A DNA stretch of 64,000 bases from Flavobacterium nitratireducens (GCF_029625335.1 NZ_CP121111.1:1922001-1986000); one strand, 5' to 3'. Positions 28,850 through 37,086 are shown, counted from the first letter of the stretch. A program made the numbers and translations. The notes: generated by a model not told the origin, from the letters alone.

Positions 28850-29517
28850 TGAGTCAGACAAGTATTCTTTCGACCAAAACCTTATCCGTTGCGCAACGTC
28901 AGGCTTTTCTTGATGCCGAAATTGACCTTTTAGAACAAGATTTCATCGAAATCCAAAACAACAATTTTGAACTAAAAGAAATCAATACCAATCTGATTTT
29001 CAGCAGTCAAAATGCAGTTTTAAGTTTGATGGAACAAAAGGATTGGCAAAAACTTACATCCAAAAGTGTATTTTGCGTAGGCGAAAAAACAAAAGATTTA
29101 CTCGAGGCAAATGGTTTTACAGTAGATGTCTATTTGGATTACGCCTCTGAGTTGGCAGAGATTATTACGCTAATCTACAACAAAGAAAGCTATACATTTT
29201 TCAGCGGAAATCTTCGCAAAGAAACTTTACCTAAAGCCCTTAAAAATGCGGGTATCACTTTCAATGAAATTGAGGTGTATCAAACCAAGTTAGCACCATT
29301 TAAAATTTCCAAAGAAGAAAATTTTGATGGTATTCTGTTTTTTAGTCCTTCGGCAGTAGAAAGTTACCTGACAAATAATACCATCACAAAAGAAGTTTGC
29401 TTTTGCATTGGCGAAACCACAGCATCAGCATTAAAAAATAAAGCAAAGAACATCATTGTGGCGGCACAACCTACCATCGAAGATGTCATCGAAGCAGTAA
29501 TAGAAGAATTTAAATAA
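28849..29517 (+). CDS. hemD: Uroporphyrinogen-III synthase
   Basis: Cyclises hydroxymethylbilane with inversion of ring D to uroporphyrinogen III. This family is poorly conserved; recognition rests on the two-lobed alternating alpha/beta pattern, the FSSQNAV, FCVGEKTKDLLEANGF and FFSPSAVESYL segments, the CIGETTASALK motif and the position directly after hemC with overlapping start and stop. 222 residues, slightly short but within range. Confidence 0.9.
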   Translation: MSQTSILSTKTLSVAQRQAFLDAEIDLLEQDFIEIQNNNFELKEINTNLIFSSQNAVLSLMEQKDWQKLTSKSVFCVGEKTKDLLEANGFTVDVYLDYASELAEIITLIYNKESYTFFSGNLRKETLPKALKNAGITFNEIEVYQTKLAPFKISKEENFDGILFFSPSAVESYLTNNTITKEVCFCIGETTASALKNKAKNIIVAAQPTIEDVIEAVIEEFK

Positions 29518-29521
29518 AAAT

Positions 29522-29550
29522 CCCTTTCAGAGTTTTGAACTCTGAAAGGG
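29522..29550. repeat. Long perfect hairpin between hemD and hemE
   Basis: Arms CCCTTTCAGAGTT and AACTCTGAAAGGG (13 bp) with a 3-base loop. No T-tract follows, so it looks less like a terminator than like an intergenic palindromic element or an mRNA-processing hairpin within the operon. Confidence 0.75.
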
Positions 29551-29565
29551 TTAAATAAAATCAAA

Positions 29566-30591
29566 ATGATAAAAAACGACTTATTCTTAAAAGCATTAAA
29601 AGGAGAAACTGTTCAACGTCCACCGGTATGGATGATGCGTCAGGCAGGAAGATATTTACCGGAATTTAGAGCTTTACGTGACAAATATGATTTTTTCACC
29701 CGTTGCGAAACTCCGGAATTAGCTGCTGAAATCACGGTTCAACCTATTCGTCGTATTGCTCCGGATGCTGCTATTTTATTTTCGGATATTTTAGTGGTGC
29801 CAAGAGCGATGGGAATTCACGTAGAATTGAAAGACAATTTAGGACCTATTATCCCGAATCCAATTCGTACCATGGAGCAAGTTAATCAGGTATTTGTTCC
29901 AAATATCGAAGAAACTTTAGGCTATGTAATGGACGCTGTAAAATTGACCAAAGAAATGTTGAACGACGAAGTGCCTTTGATTGGTTTCGCAGGTTCTCCA
30001 TGGACAATTTTCTGCTATGCTGTTGAAGGAAAAGGTTCGAAGAGTTTTGATACTGCCAAAGGTTTCTGTTTCTCAAATCCAGTAGCAGCACACACTTTAT
30101 TGCAAAAAATCACCGATACCACTATTTTATACTTAAAAGAAAAAGTAAAAGCGGGAGTTAATGCCGTTCAAATTTTTGATTCTTGGGGAGGAATGCTTTC
30201 TCCAACTGATTATCAAGAGTTTTCATGGAAATACATCAACCAAATCGTTGAAGCTTTAGCCGATATTACTCCTGTTATTGTTTTTGGAAAAGGTTGTTGG
30301 TTTGCATTGAACGAAATGGGTAAAAGCAAGGCTTCGGCTCTTGGAGTTGATTGGACTTGTACTGCCAGAAATGCGCGTTATTTATCAGGTGGAAATGTGA
30401 CTTTACAAGGTAATTTTGACCCATCAAGATTGTTATCACCAATTCCAACCATCAAGAAAATGGTTCACGAAATGATTGACGAATTCGGAAAAGACAAATA
30501 CATCGTAAACTTGGGGCACGGAATTTTACCAAACATTCCTGTGGATCATGCCAAAGCGTTTATTGATGCGGTGAAAGAGTACGGAAAATAA
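29566..30591 (+). CDS. hemE: Uroporphyrinogen decarboxylase
   Basis: Removes four acetate carboxyls from uroporphyrinogen III to give coproporphyrinogen III. Signature motif [14 protein letters not shown] with the substrate-binding Arg pair near the N-terminus, the catalytic Asp in FSDILVVP, the [12 protein letters not shown] segment and the C-terminal LGHGI His. 341 residues. It follows hemD after a hairpin and precedes a small conserved gene. Confidence 0.98.
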   Translation: MIKNDLFLKALKGETVQRPPVWMMRQAGRYLPEFRALRDKYDFFTRCETPELAAEITVQPIRRIAPDAAILFSDILVVPRAMGIHVELKDNLGPIIPNPIRTMEQVNQVFVPNIEETLGYVMDAVKLTKEMLNDEVPLIGFAGSPWTIFCYAVEGKGSKSFDTAKGFCFSNPVAAHTLLQKITDTTILYLKEKVKAGVNAVQIFDSWGGMLSPTDYQEFSWKYINQIVEALADITPVIVFGKGCWFALNEMGKSKASALGVDWTCTARNARYLSGGNVTLQGNFDPSRLLSPIPTIKKMVHEMIDEFGKDKYIVNLGHGILPNIPVDHAKAFIDAVKEYGK

Positions 30592-30600
30592 TAGTTGATA

Positions 30601-30645
30601 GTTTATGGTTGATAGTTGTTGGATAAAAAACTATCAACCATAAAC
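30601..30645. repeat. 15-bp inverted repeat after hemE
   Basis: GTTTATGGTTGATAG at 30601-30615 and its exact complement at 30631-30645, with an alternative pairing GTTGTTGG / CCAACAAC nearby. There is no T-tract. It may be a mobile palindromic spacer; a regulatory role is unproved. Confidence 0.65.
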
Positions 30646-30666
30646 CGACAACCAACAACTCAAAAA

Positions 30667-31047
30667 ATGCTCAACAAAGGACTTAGAGATCAGGAAAGCA
30701 TTCGAATTGATAATATCTTTCGAACATTGCATTCTTTGGTTTTTGTACCAAAGTTGGATGACGAAGATTTCCCGGCTATTGATGAGCAGTTAAAAGGTTT
30801 TGGTTTAAGCTTAGAAAGAATAAATGAAATTCCTGAAAAGGAATTGATTCAACTGATACAACGTTGTCATTTAGACTGGGAGCAACAGGAACGATTTGCA
30901 GATATTTTAGTGCAAATGTCTCAGCAGAATAAATTTCATTTTTTAGAAAAAGCCATCGCAATTTACAATTATATCCAAGCGGAAAGCAAGATGTTTTCTT
31001 TTGGAATTTTTAATAAAATTGCCACTGCAAAAAGTAATTTAAGATAA
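30667..31047 (+). CDS. Conserved hypothetical protein in the haem cluster
   Basis: 126 residues from this ATG; upstream in-frame sequence is part of the inverted-repeat spacer. It is a soluble, helical, charged protein (RIDNIFRTLHSLVF ... DEDFPAIDEQLKGFGLSLERINEIPEKELIQLIQRCHLDWEQQERFADILVQMS). No signal peptide, membrane segment or known motif is visible. It lies between hemE and hemF on the same strand, but nothing links it directly to haem. Confidence 0.7.
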   Translation: MLNKGLRDQESIRIDNIFRTLHSLVFVPKLDDEDFPAIDEQLKGFGLSLERINEIPEKELIQLIQRCHLDWEQQERFADILVQMSQQNKFHFLEKAIAIYNYIQAESKMFSFGIFNKIATAKSNLR

Positions 31048-31084
31048 AAAGAAAACCGTCAGAATATCTTGTAAAATAAAGATT

Positions 31085-31390
31085 TTGAAATACTTAAAAA
31101 TTATTAATAAGAACAACATTTTACCTATTGGACTTCATAGTCTATGGGTATTATTTGTTTTATATTTTTATATTTTTAAAATAGAGTCATTTAAAAATCA
31201 TCCTCCTTGTGGTGCCGGATATATGATTACTGCATTGATGTTCTTTACTCCTATTTTATCACTTTTATTTTTATTAATAATTGCAATAATTAATTTAATT
31301 TCAAAAAAGAAATACTATACTGATTACGAATACATTAGCCTACCTTTTTTATTCTTAATAGGAATTGTCTTTTTAATCATGATTATTTAA
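31085..31390 (+). CDS. Small hypothetical membrane protein, TTG start
   Basis: 101 residues with three hydrophobic segments (about 16-32, 46-68 and 84-101) and a positively charged loop NLISKKKYY before the last. The only start near the full-length frame is TTG; the first ATG would remove the first membrane segment. It ends 7 bases before hemF and may be cotranscribed. No family recognised. Confidence 0.55.
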   Translation: MKYLKIINKNNILPIGLHSLWVLFVLYFYIFKIESFKNHPPCGAGYMITALMFFTPILSLLFLLIIAIINLISKKKYYTDYEYISLPFLFLIGIVFLIMII

Positions 31391-31397
31391 TCACAAA

Positions 31398-32306
31398 ATG
31401 AAAAACAAATTTTATCAATACATACAAAACCTCCAAGACCAAATCTGTGCCGGATTAGAAAAGATAGATGGTGTTGCTCAATTCCGTCAGGATTTATGGG
31501 ACCGTCCAGAAGGTGGCGGCGGAAGAACCCGTGTGATTGAAAACGGTGCTGTTTTCGAAAAAGGTGGCGTGAACATTTCAGCCGTTCATGGCAAATTACC
31601 GGATACGATGCAGAAAATGTTCAACGTTGGCGAAGCTGATTTCTTTGCCTGCGGACTGAGTTTGGTGATTCATCCTAAGAATCCAATGGTACCAACGGTG
31701 CATGCCAACTGGCGTTATTTTGAAATGTATGATGATAATGGTAGCGTTATCAATTCGTGGTTTGGTGGCGGGCAAGATTTAACGCCTTATTATTTGTTTG
31801 AGGAAGATGCTAAGCATTTTCACCAAACTTGTAAAACGGCCTGTGACAAACACAATCCGGAGTTTTATCCGAATTATAAAAAGAAATGTGACGATTATTT
31901 CTGGAATGCTCACCGACATGAAGCCAGAGGTGTCGGCGGTTTGTTTTTCGACTATTTAAAAGCCACTCCAGAAATGACAATGGACGATTGGTACAATTTC
32001 GTTACAGAAGTTGGAAACAGCTTCTTAGAGGCTTATGTTCCAATTGTAGAAAGAAGAAAAGATCTTCCTTACACTGAAGCCAACAGAACCTGGCAGGAAA
32101 TCCGTCGTGGTCGTTATGTAGAATTCAATTTAGTTCACGATAAAGGCACTTTATTTGGCTTAAAAACCAATGGAAGAATCGAAAGTATCCTGATGAGTTT
32201 ACCACCGCATGTACAATGGGCATACGACCATCATCCGGAAGCCGGAAGCGAAGAAGAAAAGTTATTGAAAGTATTAGAAAAACCAGTTGATTGGATAGCT
32301 TCGTAG
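31398..32306 (+). CDS. hemF: Oxygen-dependent coproporphyrinogen III oxidase
   Basis: Oxidatively decarboxylates coproporphyrinogen III to protoporphyrinogen IX with O2. Typical segments are FRQDLWDRPEGGGGRTRV, HPKNPMVPTVHANWRYF, WFGGGQDLTPYY and FNLVHDKGTLFGL. 302 residues. It points to aerobic haem synthesis; the anaerobic hemN is not in the window. Its last codons and TAG stop lie inside a 26-base REP unit (GCTTC-GTA-GAAGC), so the extreme C-terminus (WIAS) may have been shaped by repeat insertion. Confidence 0.97.
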   Translation: MKNKFYQYIQNLQDQICAGLEKIDGVAQFRQDLWDRPEGGGGRTRVIENGAVFEKGGVNISAVHGKLPDTMQKMFNVGEADFFACGLSLVIHPKNPMVPTVHANWRYFEMYDDNGSVINSWFGGGQDLTPYYLFEEDAKHFHQTCKTACDKHNPEFYPNYKKKCDDYFWNAHRHEARGVGGLFFDYLKATPEMTMDDWYNFVTEVGNSFLEAYVPIVERRKDLPYTEANRTWQEIRRGRYVEFNLVHDKGTLFGLKTNGRIESILMSLPPHVQWAYDHHPEAGSEEEKLLKVLEKPVDWIAS

Positions 32307-32323
32307 AAGCGTTATTTTTATAG
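32298..32323 (+). repeat. REP unit overlapping the hemF stop codon
   Basis: Hairpin GCTTC-GTA-GAAGC followed by the tail GTTATTTTTATAG: 26 bases, the same size and layout as the other units at this locus. The TAG in its loop and right arm is the hemF stop. Confidence 0.7.
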
Positions 32324-32348
32324 CTGTTGATTTATCATTTTTGAAGCA

Positions 32349-32374
32349 GCTCCGAAGGAGCGATATATTTGTAG
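32349..32374 (+). repeat. REP unit, direct orientation
   Basis: Hairpin GCTCC-GAA-GGAGC plus tail GATATATTTGTAG, 26 bases. Confidence 0.75.
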
Positions 32375-32397
32375 CAATAAACAATATTTAAAAAAAA

Positions 32398-32423
32398 GCA
32401 CCATCGGTGCGACATATTTATAG
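32398..32423 (+). repeat. REP unit, direct orientation, with altered but paired stem
   Basis: Hairpin GCACC-ATC-GGTGC plus tail GACATATTTATAG. Compared with its neighbour, the third stem position changed T to A on one side and A to T on the other, so pairing is kept. A decayed unit follows at about 32449-32470 (CCGTAGGAATGACAAATTT). Confidence 0.75.
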
Positions 32424-32489
32424 AAACATTTTATGCAATCTATATTGAATCCCGTAGGAATGACAAATTTTAATTAACATCTATTTCGA

Positions 32490-32948
32490 ATGGCAAATAC
32501 CTATACGCAATTATATATTCAAATTGTCTTTGCCGTCAAAGGAAGACAAAATCTGATTTCCAATAAATGGAAAGATGAATTATTCAAATATATAACAGGA
32601 ATTGTCACAAATGAAGATCAAAAATTGATTGCTATCAACGGAATGCCTGACCATATTCATATTCTAATTGGATTAAAGCCCAATAAAGCATTATCTGATT
32701 TGGTCAGAGATATCAAAGCAAATTCATCCCGATTCATCAACGAAAAAGCATGGATAAATGGTAAATTTGAATGGCAAACAGGATTTGGTGCTTTCACTTA
32801 TAGCCATTCGCAATTAACTAATGTTATCAATTATATTCAAAATCAGGAAGAACACCATAAAACAAAAACATTTAAAGAAGAATATGTCGAATTTTTAAAA
32901 TTGTTTAATGTTGATTTTAAAAACGAATATTTATTCGAAGATATTTAA
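32490..32948 (+). CDS. Y1-family (HUH) transposase, RAYT-like, copy 1
   Basis: 152-residue single-domain Y1 transposase of the IS200/REP-associated type. The HUH metal site is PDHIHILIGL, and the catalytic Tyr is most likely that of NYIQNQEEHH; the following KTFKEEYVEFL matches the second copy at 43182. These enzymes cut single-stranded DNA at hairpin-marked sites. It is complete and in frame, flanked by REP units pointing inward from both sides, and sits between hemF and hemB, suggesting insertion into the haem operon. No tnpB or inverted terminal repeat is seen. Confidence 0.88.
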   Translation: MANTYTQLYIQIVFAVKGRQNLISNKWKDELFKYITGIVTNEDQKLIAINGMPDHIHILIGLKPNKALSDLVRDIKANSSRFINEKAWINGKFEWQTGFGAFTYSHSQLTNVINYIQNQEEHHKTKTFKEEYVEFLKLFNVDFKNEYLFEDI

Positions 32949-32967
32949 CATGTCGCTCCTCTGGAGC
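32947..32967 (-). repeat. REP unit, inverted, directly after the transposase
   Basis: On the minus strand: hairpin GCTCC-AGA-GGAGC followed by GACATGTT, a shortened tail. It begins at the transposase stop codon. Confidence 0.65.
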
Positions 32968-32990
32968 TAACATCACGAATCGAAAATAAA

Positions 32991-33016
32991 CTATAAATAT
33001 TACGCTCCTACGGAGC
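32991..33016 (-). repeat. REP unit, inverted
   Basis: On the minus strand: hairpin GCTCC-GTA-GGAGC plus tail GTAATATTTATAG, 26 bases. It faces the upstream units, as in a BIME. Confidence 0.75.
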
Positions 33017-33032
33017 TTGAAAAATAATAATT

Positions 33033-34028
33033 ATGTTCCCAATACACAGAGGTCGTCGCTTAAGAGTCAACGAATCAATAAGAAGTTTAGTTAGAGAAAC
33101 AACTTTAAGTCCTTCGGATTTTATGTTTCCTATGTTTATTGCCGAAGGCGAAAATGTAAAAGTAGAAATTCCTTCTATGCCGGGAATCTTTCGTCGTTCG
33201 ATTGATTTAACGGTAGAAGAAGTAAAAGAATTATTCGCTTTAGGCATTCGTGCAGTAAACATTTATGTAAAAGTAAGTGAAGATTTAAAAGACAATACTG
33301 GAAAAGAAGCTTGGAATCCTAATGGATTGATGCAACAGGCTATTCGTGCGATTAAAACTGCTTGTCCGGAGATGATTGTAATGCCAGATGTGGCTTTAGA
33401 TCCGTATTCCATTTATGGTCACGACGGAATCATCGCTAATGGCGATATCGAAAACGATTCTACGGTAGAAGCTTTGGTAAAAATGGCGGTTTCTCATGCA
33501 CAAGCCGGAGCCGATTTCGTAGCACCTTCAGACATGATGGACGGACGTGTATTGCGTTTACGTCAGGGATTGGATACCGCAGGATTTCAAAACGTGGGGA
33601 TTATGAGTTATTCGGCAAAGTACGCTTCGGCTTTTTACGGGCCGTTTCGCGATGCTTTGGACTCTGCACCTAAGGAAGCCGATGTTGTGGTACCAAAAGA
33701 CAAGAAAACTTACCAAATGGACTATGCAAACCGTATTGAAGCGGTTAAAGAAGCTATTTGGGATGTTGAAGAAGGTGCCGACATGGTTATGGTAAAACCG
33801 GGAATCGCTTATTTAGACATCGTACGCGAAGTAAAAGACGCTGTAAATGTTCCGGTAACCGTTTATCATGTTTCGGGTGAATACGCCATGATTAAAGCCG
33901 CTGCCGAACGTGGATGGCTGGATAATGACAAAATCATGATGGAACAGTTAATGTGCATCAAAAGAGCCGGTGCTAGTTTGATTTCGACTTATTTCGCTAA
34001 AGAAGCAGCCATTCTTTTGAACCAATAA
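33033..34028 (+). CDS. hemB: Delta-aminolevulinic acid dehydratase (porphobilinogen synthase), Mg-type
   Basis: Condenses two 5-aminolevulinates to porphobilinogen. The Schiff-base lysines are in MVKPGIAYLD and in the DRxR-like middle region; FMFPMFIAEGE and YSAKYASAFYGPFRDA are family signatures. The metal loop reads DVALDPYSIYGHDG: the zinc cysteines of DVCLCxY...HC are replaced by Ala/Asp/Asp, so this is a Mg/K-dependent rather than Zn-dependent enzyme (family knowledge). 331 residues. It is separated from hemF by the RAYT/REP insertion. Confidence 0.97.
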   Translation: MFPIHRGRRLRVNESIRSLVRETTLSPSDFMFPMFIAEGENVKVEIPSMPGIFRRSIDLTVEEVKELFALGIRAVNIYVKVSEDLKDNTGKEAWNPNGLMQQAIRAIKTACPEMIVMPDVALDPYSIYGHDGIIANGDIENDSTVEALVKMAVSHAQAGADFVAPSDMMDGRVLRLRQGLDTAGFQNVGIMSYSAKYASAFYGPFRDALDSAPKEADVVVPKDKKTYQMDYANRIEAVKEAIWDVEEGADMVMVKPGIAYLDIVREVKDAVNVPVTVYHVSGEYAMIKAAAERGWLDNDKIMMEQLMCIKRAGASLISTYFAKEAAILLNQ

Positions 34029-34066
34029 ACTGATATTAATCATTTTATCATCGCCTCTTAAAAAGT

Positions 34067-34074
34067 ATATTTGG
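34067..34074 (+). promoter_or_regulatory. Candidate -7 element of the cytochrome c gene
   Basis: TATATTTG, exact TAnnTTTG, 18 bases before the ATG at 34093; a T-rich stretch lies about 20 bases upstream. Confidence 0.5.
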
Positions 34075-34092
34075 TGTATAAAATTTATAACA

Positions 34093-34491
34093 ATGAAAAA
34101 ATTACTACTCTTGAGTCTGATTCTATTAACCTTTGCCTGTAAGAAAGAAAGTCAGGAATCATTTGGAAATGAAGAACATCAAACAACCGTTGCTACGGAA
34201 GAAAAAGAATTGGCACCTGAAGAATTAGGTAAAGTAATCTTTGAAAGCAAAGGAAATTGTATTTCCTGCCATAAATCAGAGGAAAAATTAATTGGACCAA
34301 GCTTGAAAGAAATTGCAAAAATCTATAAAGATAAAAATGCTAGCATCGTCACTTTCTTAAAAGGAGAAAGCGATGCTATTGTAGATCCGTCTCAATTTGC
34401 TGTAATGCAGGCGAATCTAAACCTAACAAAAACATTTTCTGACAAAGAATTAGAAGGATTAGAAGCATACATTAATTCGCATTTAAAATAA
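34093..34491 (+). CDS. Cytochrome c-type haem lipoprotein
   Basis: 132 residues: lipoprotein signal with lipobox (LLSLILLTFAC), a variable acidic linker (about 20-48), then a class I cytochrome c domain with the haem-binding motif CISCH (about residues 56-60), the IGPSLKEIA turn and a candidate axial Met in FAVMQANL near residue 105. It should be attached to the membrane on the periplasmic side and transfer electrons. It sits between the haem cluster and a strong terminator and has its own -7 box. Confidence 0.88.
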   Translation: MKKLLLLSLILLTFACKKESQESFGNEEHQTTVATEEKELAPEELGKVIFESKGNCISCHKSEEKLIGPSLKEIAKIYKDKNASIVTFLKGESDAIVDPSQFAVMQANLNLTKTFSDKELEGLEAYINSHLK

Positions 34492-34512
34492 ATCCTAAGT
34501 CATCAAAAAAAG

Positions 34513-34544
34513 CAAAAACCATTCGGAACATCGAATGGTTTTTG
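34513..34544. terminator. Bidirectional terminator between cytochrome c and lrp genes
   Basis: 13-bp perfect arms CAAAAACCATTCG / CGAATGGTTTTTG with a 6-base loop, between converging genes, with A- and T-rich flanks. Confidence 0.85.
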
Positions 34545-34547
34545 TGT

Positions 34548-35007
34548 TTATAAGGGCAACATCGTCGTATTCTTTACTTCTGAGATAATAAAAAAACTAT
34601 TGATCAATGAAACTTCAGGCAATACAGAGAGTTTTTTTTGATGAAAATGATGATAACTCTCCATATCTTCCAAAACAATTTTAAGTAAATAATCAAAACT
34701 ACCTGAAATAAAATTGCACTCTACCACCTCTGGCATATTGAGGATAGCTTGATTAAAAACTACCGAGATATCATAATTCTGCTTGACCAATGTCACCTGA
34801 CAATAAACCGTTAAGTTCTTTCCCAGTTTCTTTTTTGTTTAAAACAGTCACATATTTATCAATAATACCTTCCCGCTCTAATCGCTTTAGTCGGTCATGA
34901 ACTGGAGTCAATGACAAGTTGATTTTAGCAGCAATATCTTTTAGCTTATAATGTGCATTTTTCTGCAATAAGCGCAAAATTCTTTTATCCGTTTCGTCCA
35001 ATACCAT
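34548..35007 (-). pseudogene. Lrp/AsnC-family regulator, one frameshift
   Basis: Amino-acid-responsive regulator. The N-terminal part is the Lrp winged helix (LDETDKRILRLLQKNAHYKLKDIAAKINLSLTPVHDRLKRLEREGII) and the second frame is the RAM ligand-binding domain (YDISVVFNQAILNMPEVVECNFISGSFDYLLKIVLEDM). An extra base near 34810-34816 splits them; removing it gives ELTVYCQVTLVKQNYD and a 152-residue protein, the usual length. It is divergent from alanine dehydrogenase, so it probably controls that gene, as Lrp-type regulators often do for ald. Confidence 0.85.
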
Positions 35008-35160
35008 AACATTTCATTTTATTAAAAGACTACAAAAGAAAAAATTTCTGTTACGAAAACGATTAAGTGAACAAACCAGAAATAATTTGTGTAAAAATAA
35101 ACAATAAAACGAAAATTTTCTTATTTAAACGTAGTTTAATCAGTAAAAAACACTTATGAA

Positions 35161-35168
35161 TACATTTG
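35161..35168 (+). promoter_or_regulatory. Candidate -7 element of ald
   Basis: TACATTTG, exact TAnnTTTG, 38 bases before the ald ATG. The 150-base lrp-ald gap would also hold the Lrp operator. Confidence 0.5.
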
Positions 35169-35205
35169 TACTGAAATAACAATCAATCATCTAATACTAC
35201 TAACT

Positions 35206-36324
35206 ATGATAATCGGAGTTCCAAAAGAAATTAAAAATAATGAGAATCGTGTAGCACTTACTCCATCTGGTGTAGCTGAATTTAAAAAATTTGGACATAC
35301 TGTATATGTGCAAACAAATGCAGGTATCAACAGTGGATTTAGTGATGCTGCTTATGTAGAGGCTGGAGCTGAAATTTTACCTACAATTGAAGCTGTTTAT
35401 AAAATTGCTGAGATGATCATCAAAGTAAAAGAGCCTATCGCTTCTGAATACCCATTAATTAAAAAAGATCAATTAGTATTTACTTACTTCCACTTTGCTT
35501 CTTGTGAGCCATTAACACATGCAATGATCGAAAGCGGAGCAATATGTTTAGCTTATGAAACGGTTGAAAAAGCAGATCGTAGTTTGCCTTTATTAGTTCC
35601 AATGTCAGAAGTAGCTGGACGTATGTCTATCCAAGAAGGTGCTAAATTCTTAGAAAAACCATTACAAGGAAAAGGAATCCTTTTAGGAGGAGTTCCTGGA
35701 GTAAAACCAGCAAAAGTAGTTGTTCTTGGTGGTGGAGTTGTAGGTACTCAGGCTGCTAAAATGGCTGCTGGATTTGGTGCGCAGGTAACTATCATGGATT
35801 TAAGCTTAGCTCGTTTACGTTACTTAGATGATATTATGCCTGCTAACGTAACTACATTAATGTCTAACCACTACAACATCTGTCAAGAAATCGCAACTGC
35901 TGATTTAGTAATTGGAGCGGTATTAATTCCTGGAGCTAAAGCACCTCACTTGATTACTCGTGATATGTTGAAATTAATGAGTCCTGGAACTGTAGTTGTT
36001 GACGTTGCTGTTGACCAAGGTGGATGTATCGAGACTTGTACTCCTACCACTCACGAAAAGCCAACTTTCATCATTGACGATATCGTTCACTACTGTGTAG
36101 CTAATATGCCAGGTGCGGTTCCTTATACTTCTACGTTAGCGTTGACTAATGCAACTTTACCATATGCATTACAATTAGCAAACAAAGGTTGGAAAAAAGC
36201 ATGTGCGGAGAACGAAGAATTGAAGAAAGGATTAAACATTGCTAACGGTAAAATTCTTTACAAAGGTGTAGCCGATGCTTTCAACCTTCCCTATAACGAA
36301 ACTATCGAAGAAGCTGTTTGCTAA
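35206..36324 (+). CDS. ald: Alanine dehydrogenase
   Basis: NAD-dependent oxidative deamination of L-alanine to pyruvate and ammonia. The opening IIGVPKEIKNNENRVALTPSGV is the family signature; the catalytic Lys is in MIIKVKEP, the catalytic His in FTYFHFAS, and the NAD-binding motif is VVLGGGVVGTQAAKMAAGFGAQVTIMD. 372 residues, normal. Codon use is strongly biased to high-expression codons. It is divergent from an Lrp regulator and ends in an intrinsic terminator. Confidence 0.97.
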   Translation: MIIGVPKEIKNNENRVALTPSGVAEFKKFGHTVYVQTNAGINSGFSDAAYVEAGAEILPTIEAVYKIAEMIIKVKEPIASEYPLIKKDQLVFTYFHFASCEPLTHAMIESGAICLAYETVEKADRSLPLLVPMSEVAGRMSIQEGAKFLEKPLQGKGILLGGVPGVKPAKVVVLGGGVVGTQAAKMAAGFGAQVTIMDLSLARLRYLDDIMPANVTTLMSNHYNICQEIATADLVIGAVLIPGAKAPHLITRDMLKLMSPGTVVVDVAVDQGGCIETCTPTTHEKPTFIIDDIVHYCVANMPGAVPYTSTLALTNATLPYALQLANKGWKKACAENEELKKGLNIANGKILYKGVADAFNLPYNETIEEAVC

Positions 36325-36351
36325 TAAAACACACTTAATAATACTCAAAAC

Positions 36352-36377
36352 CCTTTCATTTGCAGAAAGGTTTTTTT
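36352..36377 (+). terminator. Intrinsic terminator of ald
   Basis: CCTTTC / GAAAGG stem with a 7-base loop and a seven-T tail. Confidence 0.75.
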
Positions 36378-36379
36378 GT

Positions 36380-37086
36380 TTATTTTATTCCTCCAAAAGC
36401 GCCAAAACAGGCATTTTTATGTAATATCTCTACCGAAGAGAAACCAACTTTCTTCATCAAGTCCAATTGATAACTCATCGAGCGTGGTGTATCTTCCTTT
36501 TCGATGCAATCAAAAACCTTTTGTTGGTACTCCTCCCTCCTAAACCTATCAAATAATTAGCATACATTTTCCAAACTATTTGATTCACCTCAGCATGATC
36601 CTGAACCAACAAATCCGAAATTAAAAAACAGCCTCCAGGCGTTAAACTATCATACAATTTTTGGAATACCATTTCCCAATCGGAATCTTCACGTAAATGA
36701 TGCAAAACGGCTCCCGCCAAAACAATATCAAACTGATTATTAGGCAACTCGACATCCCGAATATCACCCTGAATAGTAGCTACATTTCCTCTCGTCTCAG
36801 CAGAAACCCGCTCTTTGGCTTTGTCCAACATATTCTGACTCAAATCAATCAAAGTACAATCTAAATCAGCCACTTTAGAAAGCATTTTCAAGGTATAATT
36901 TCCCGCTCCGCATCCTAAATCCAAAATACTTTTGGCATTTGGTTTTACAGCTTTTGCCGTACTTGTAATTAATTCCAAAGCAATGGTAGCATCCATAGTA
37001 GCCACTTGCCCCGTTTCTACATTAGAAAAACGTTCTACCTCATTATCAAAACGTTCTCTGATTTCTGCAACTGTTGATTTCTTCAT
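36380..37086 (-). pseudogene. Class I SAM-dependent methyltransferase, frameshifted near the 3' end
   Basis: Small-molecule type methyltransferase. SAM-binding motif I is ILDLGCGAGNYTLKML, motif II has DCTLIDLSQNML, and post-motifs are FDIVLAGAVLHHL and LTPGGCFLISDLL. The uninterrupted frame ends at 36475 with an abnormal tail (RSTNKRFLIASKRK). Adding one C to the CCC at 36535-36537 restores GGEEYQQKVFDCIEKEDTPRSMSYQLDLMKKVGF to a stop at 36380-36382, giving 235 residues. Substrate unknown. It is divergent from a LysR regulator. Confidence 0.82.

Noticed and set aside
32490..32948. A complete IS200/IS605 element with tnpB
   Set aside because: No tnpB or accessory gene is present, and the flanking hairpins are multiple and inverted, which fits an RAYT/REP locus better than IS ends.
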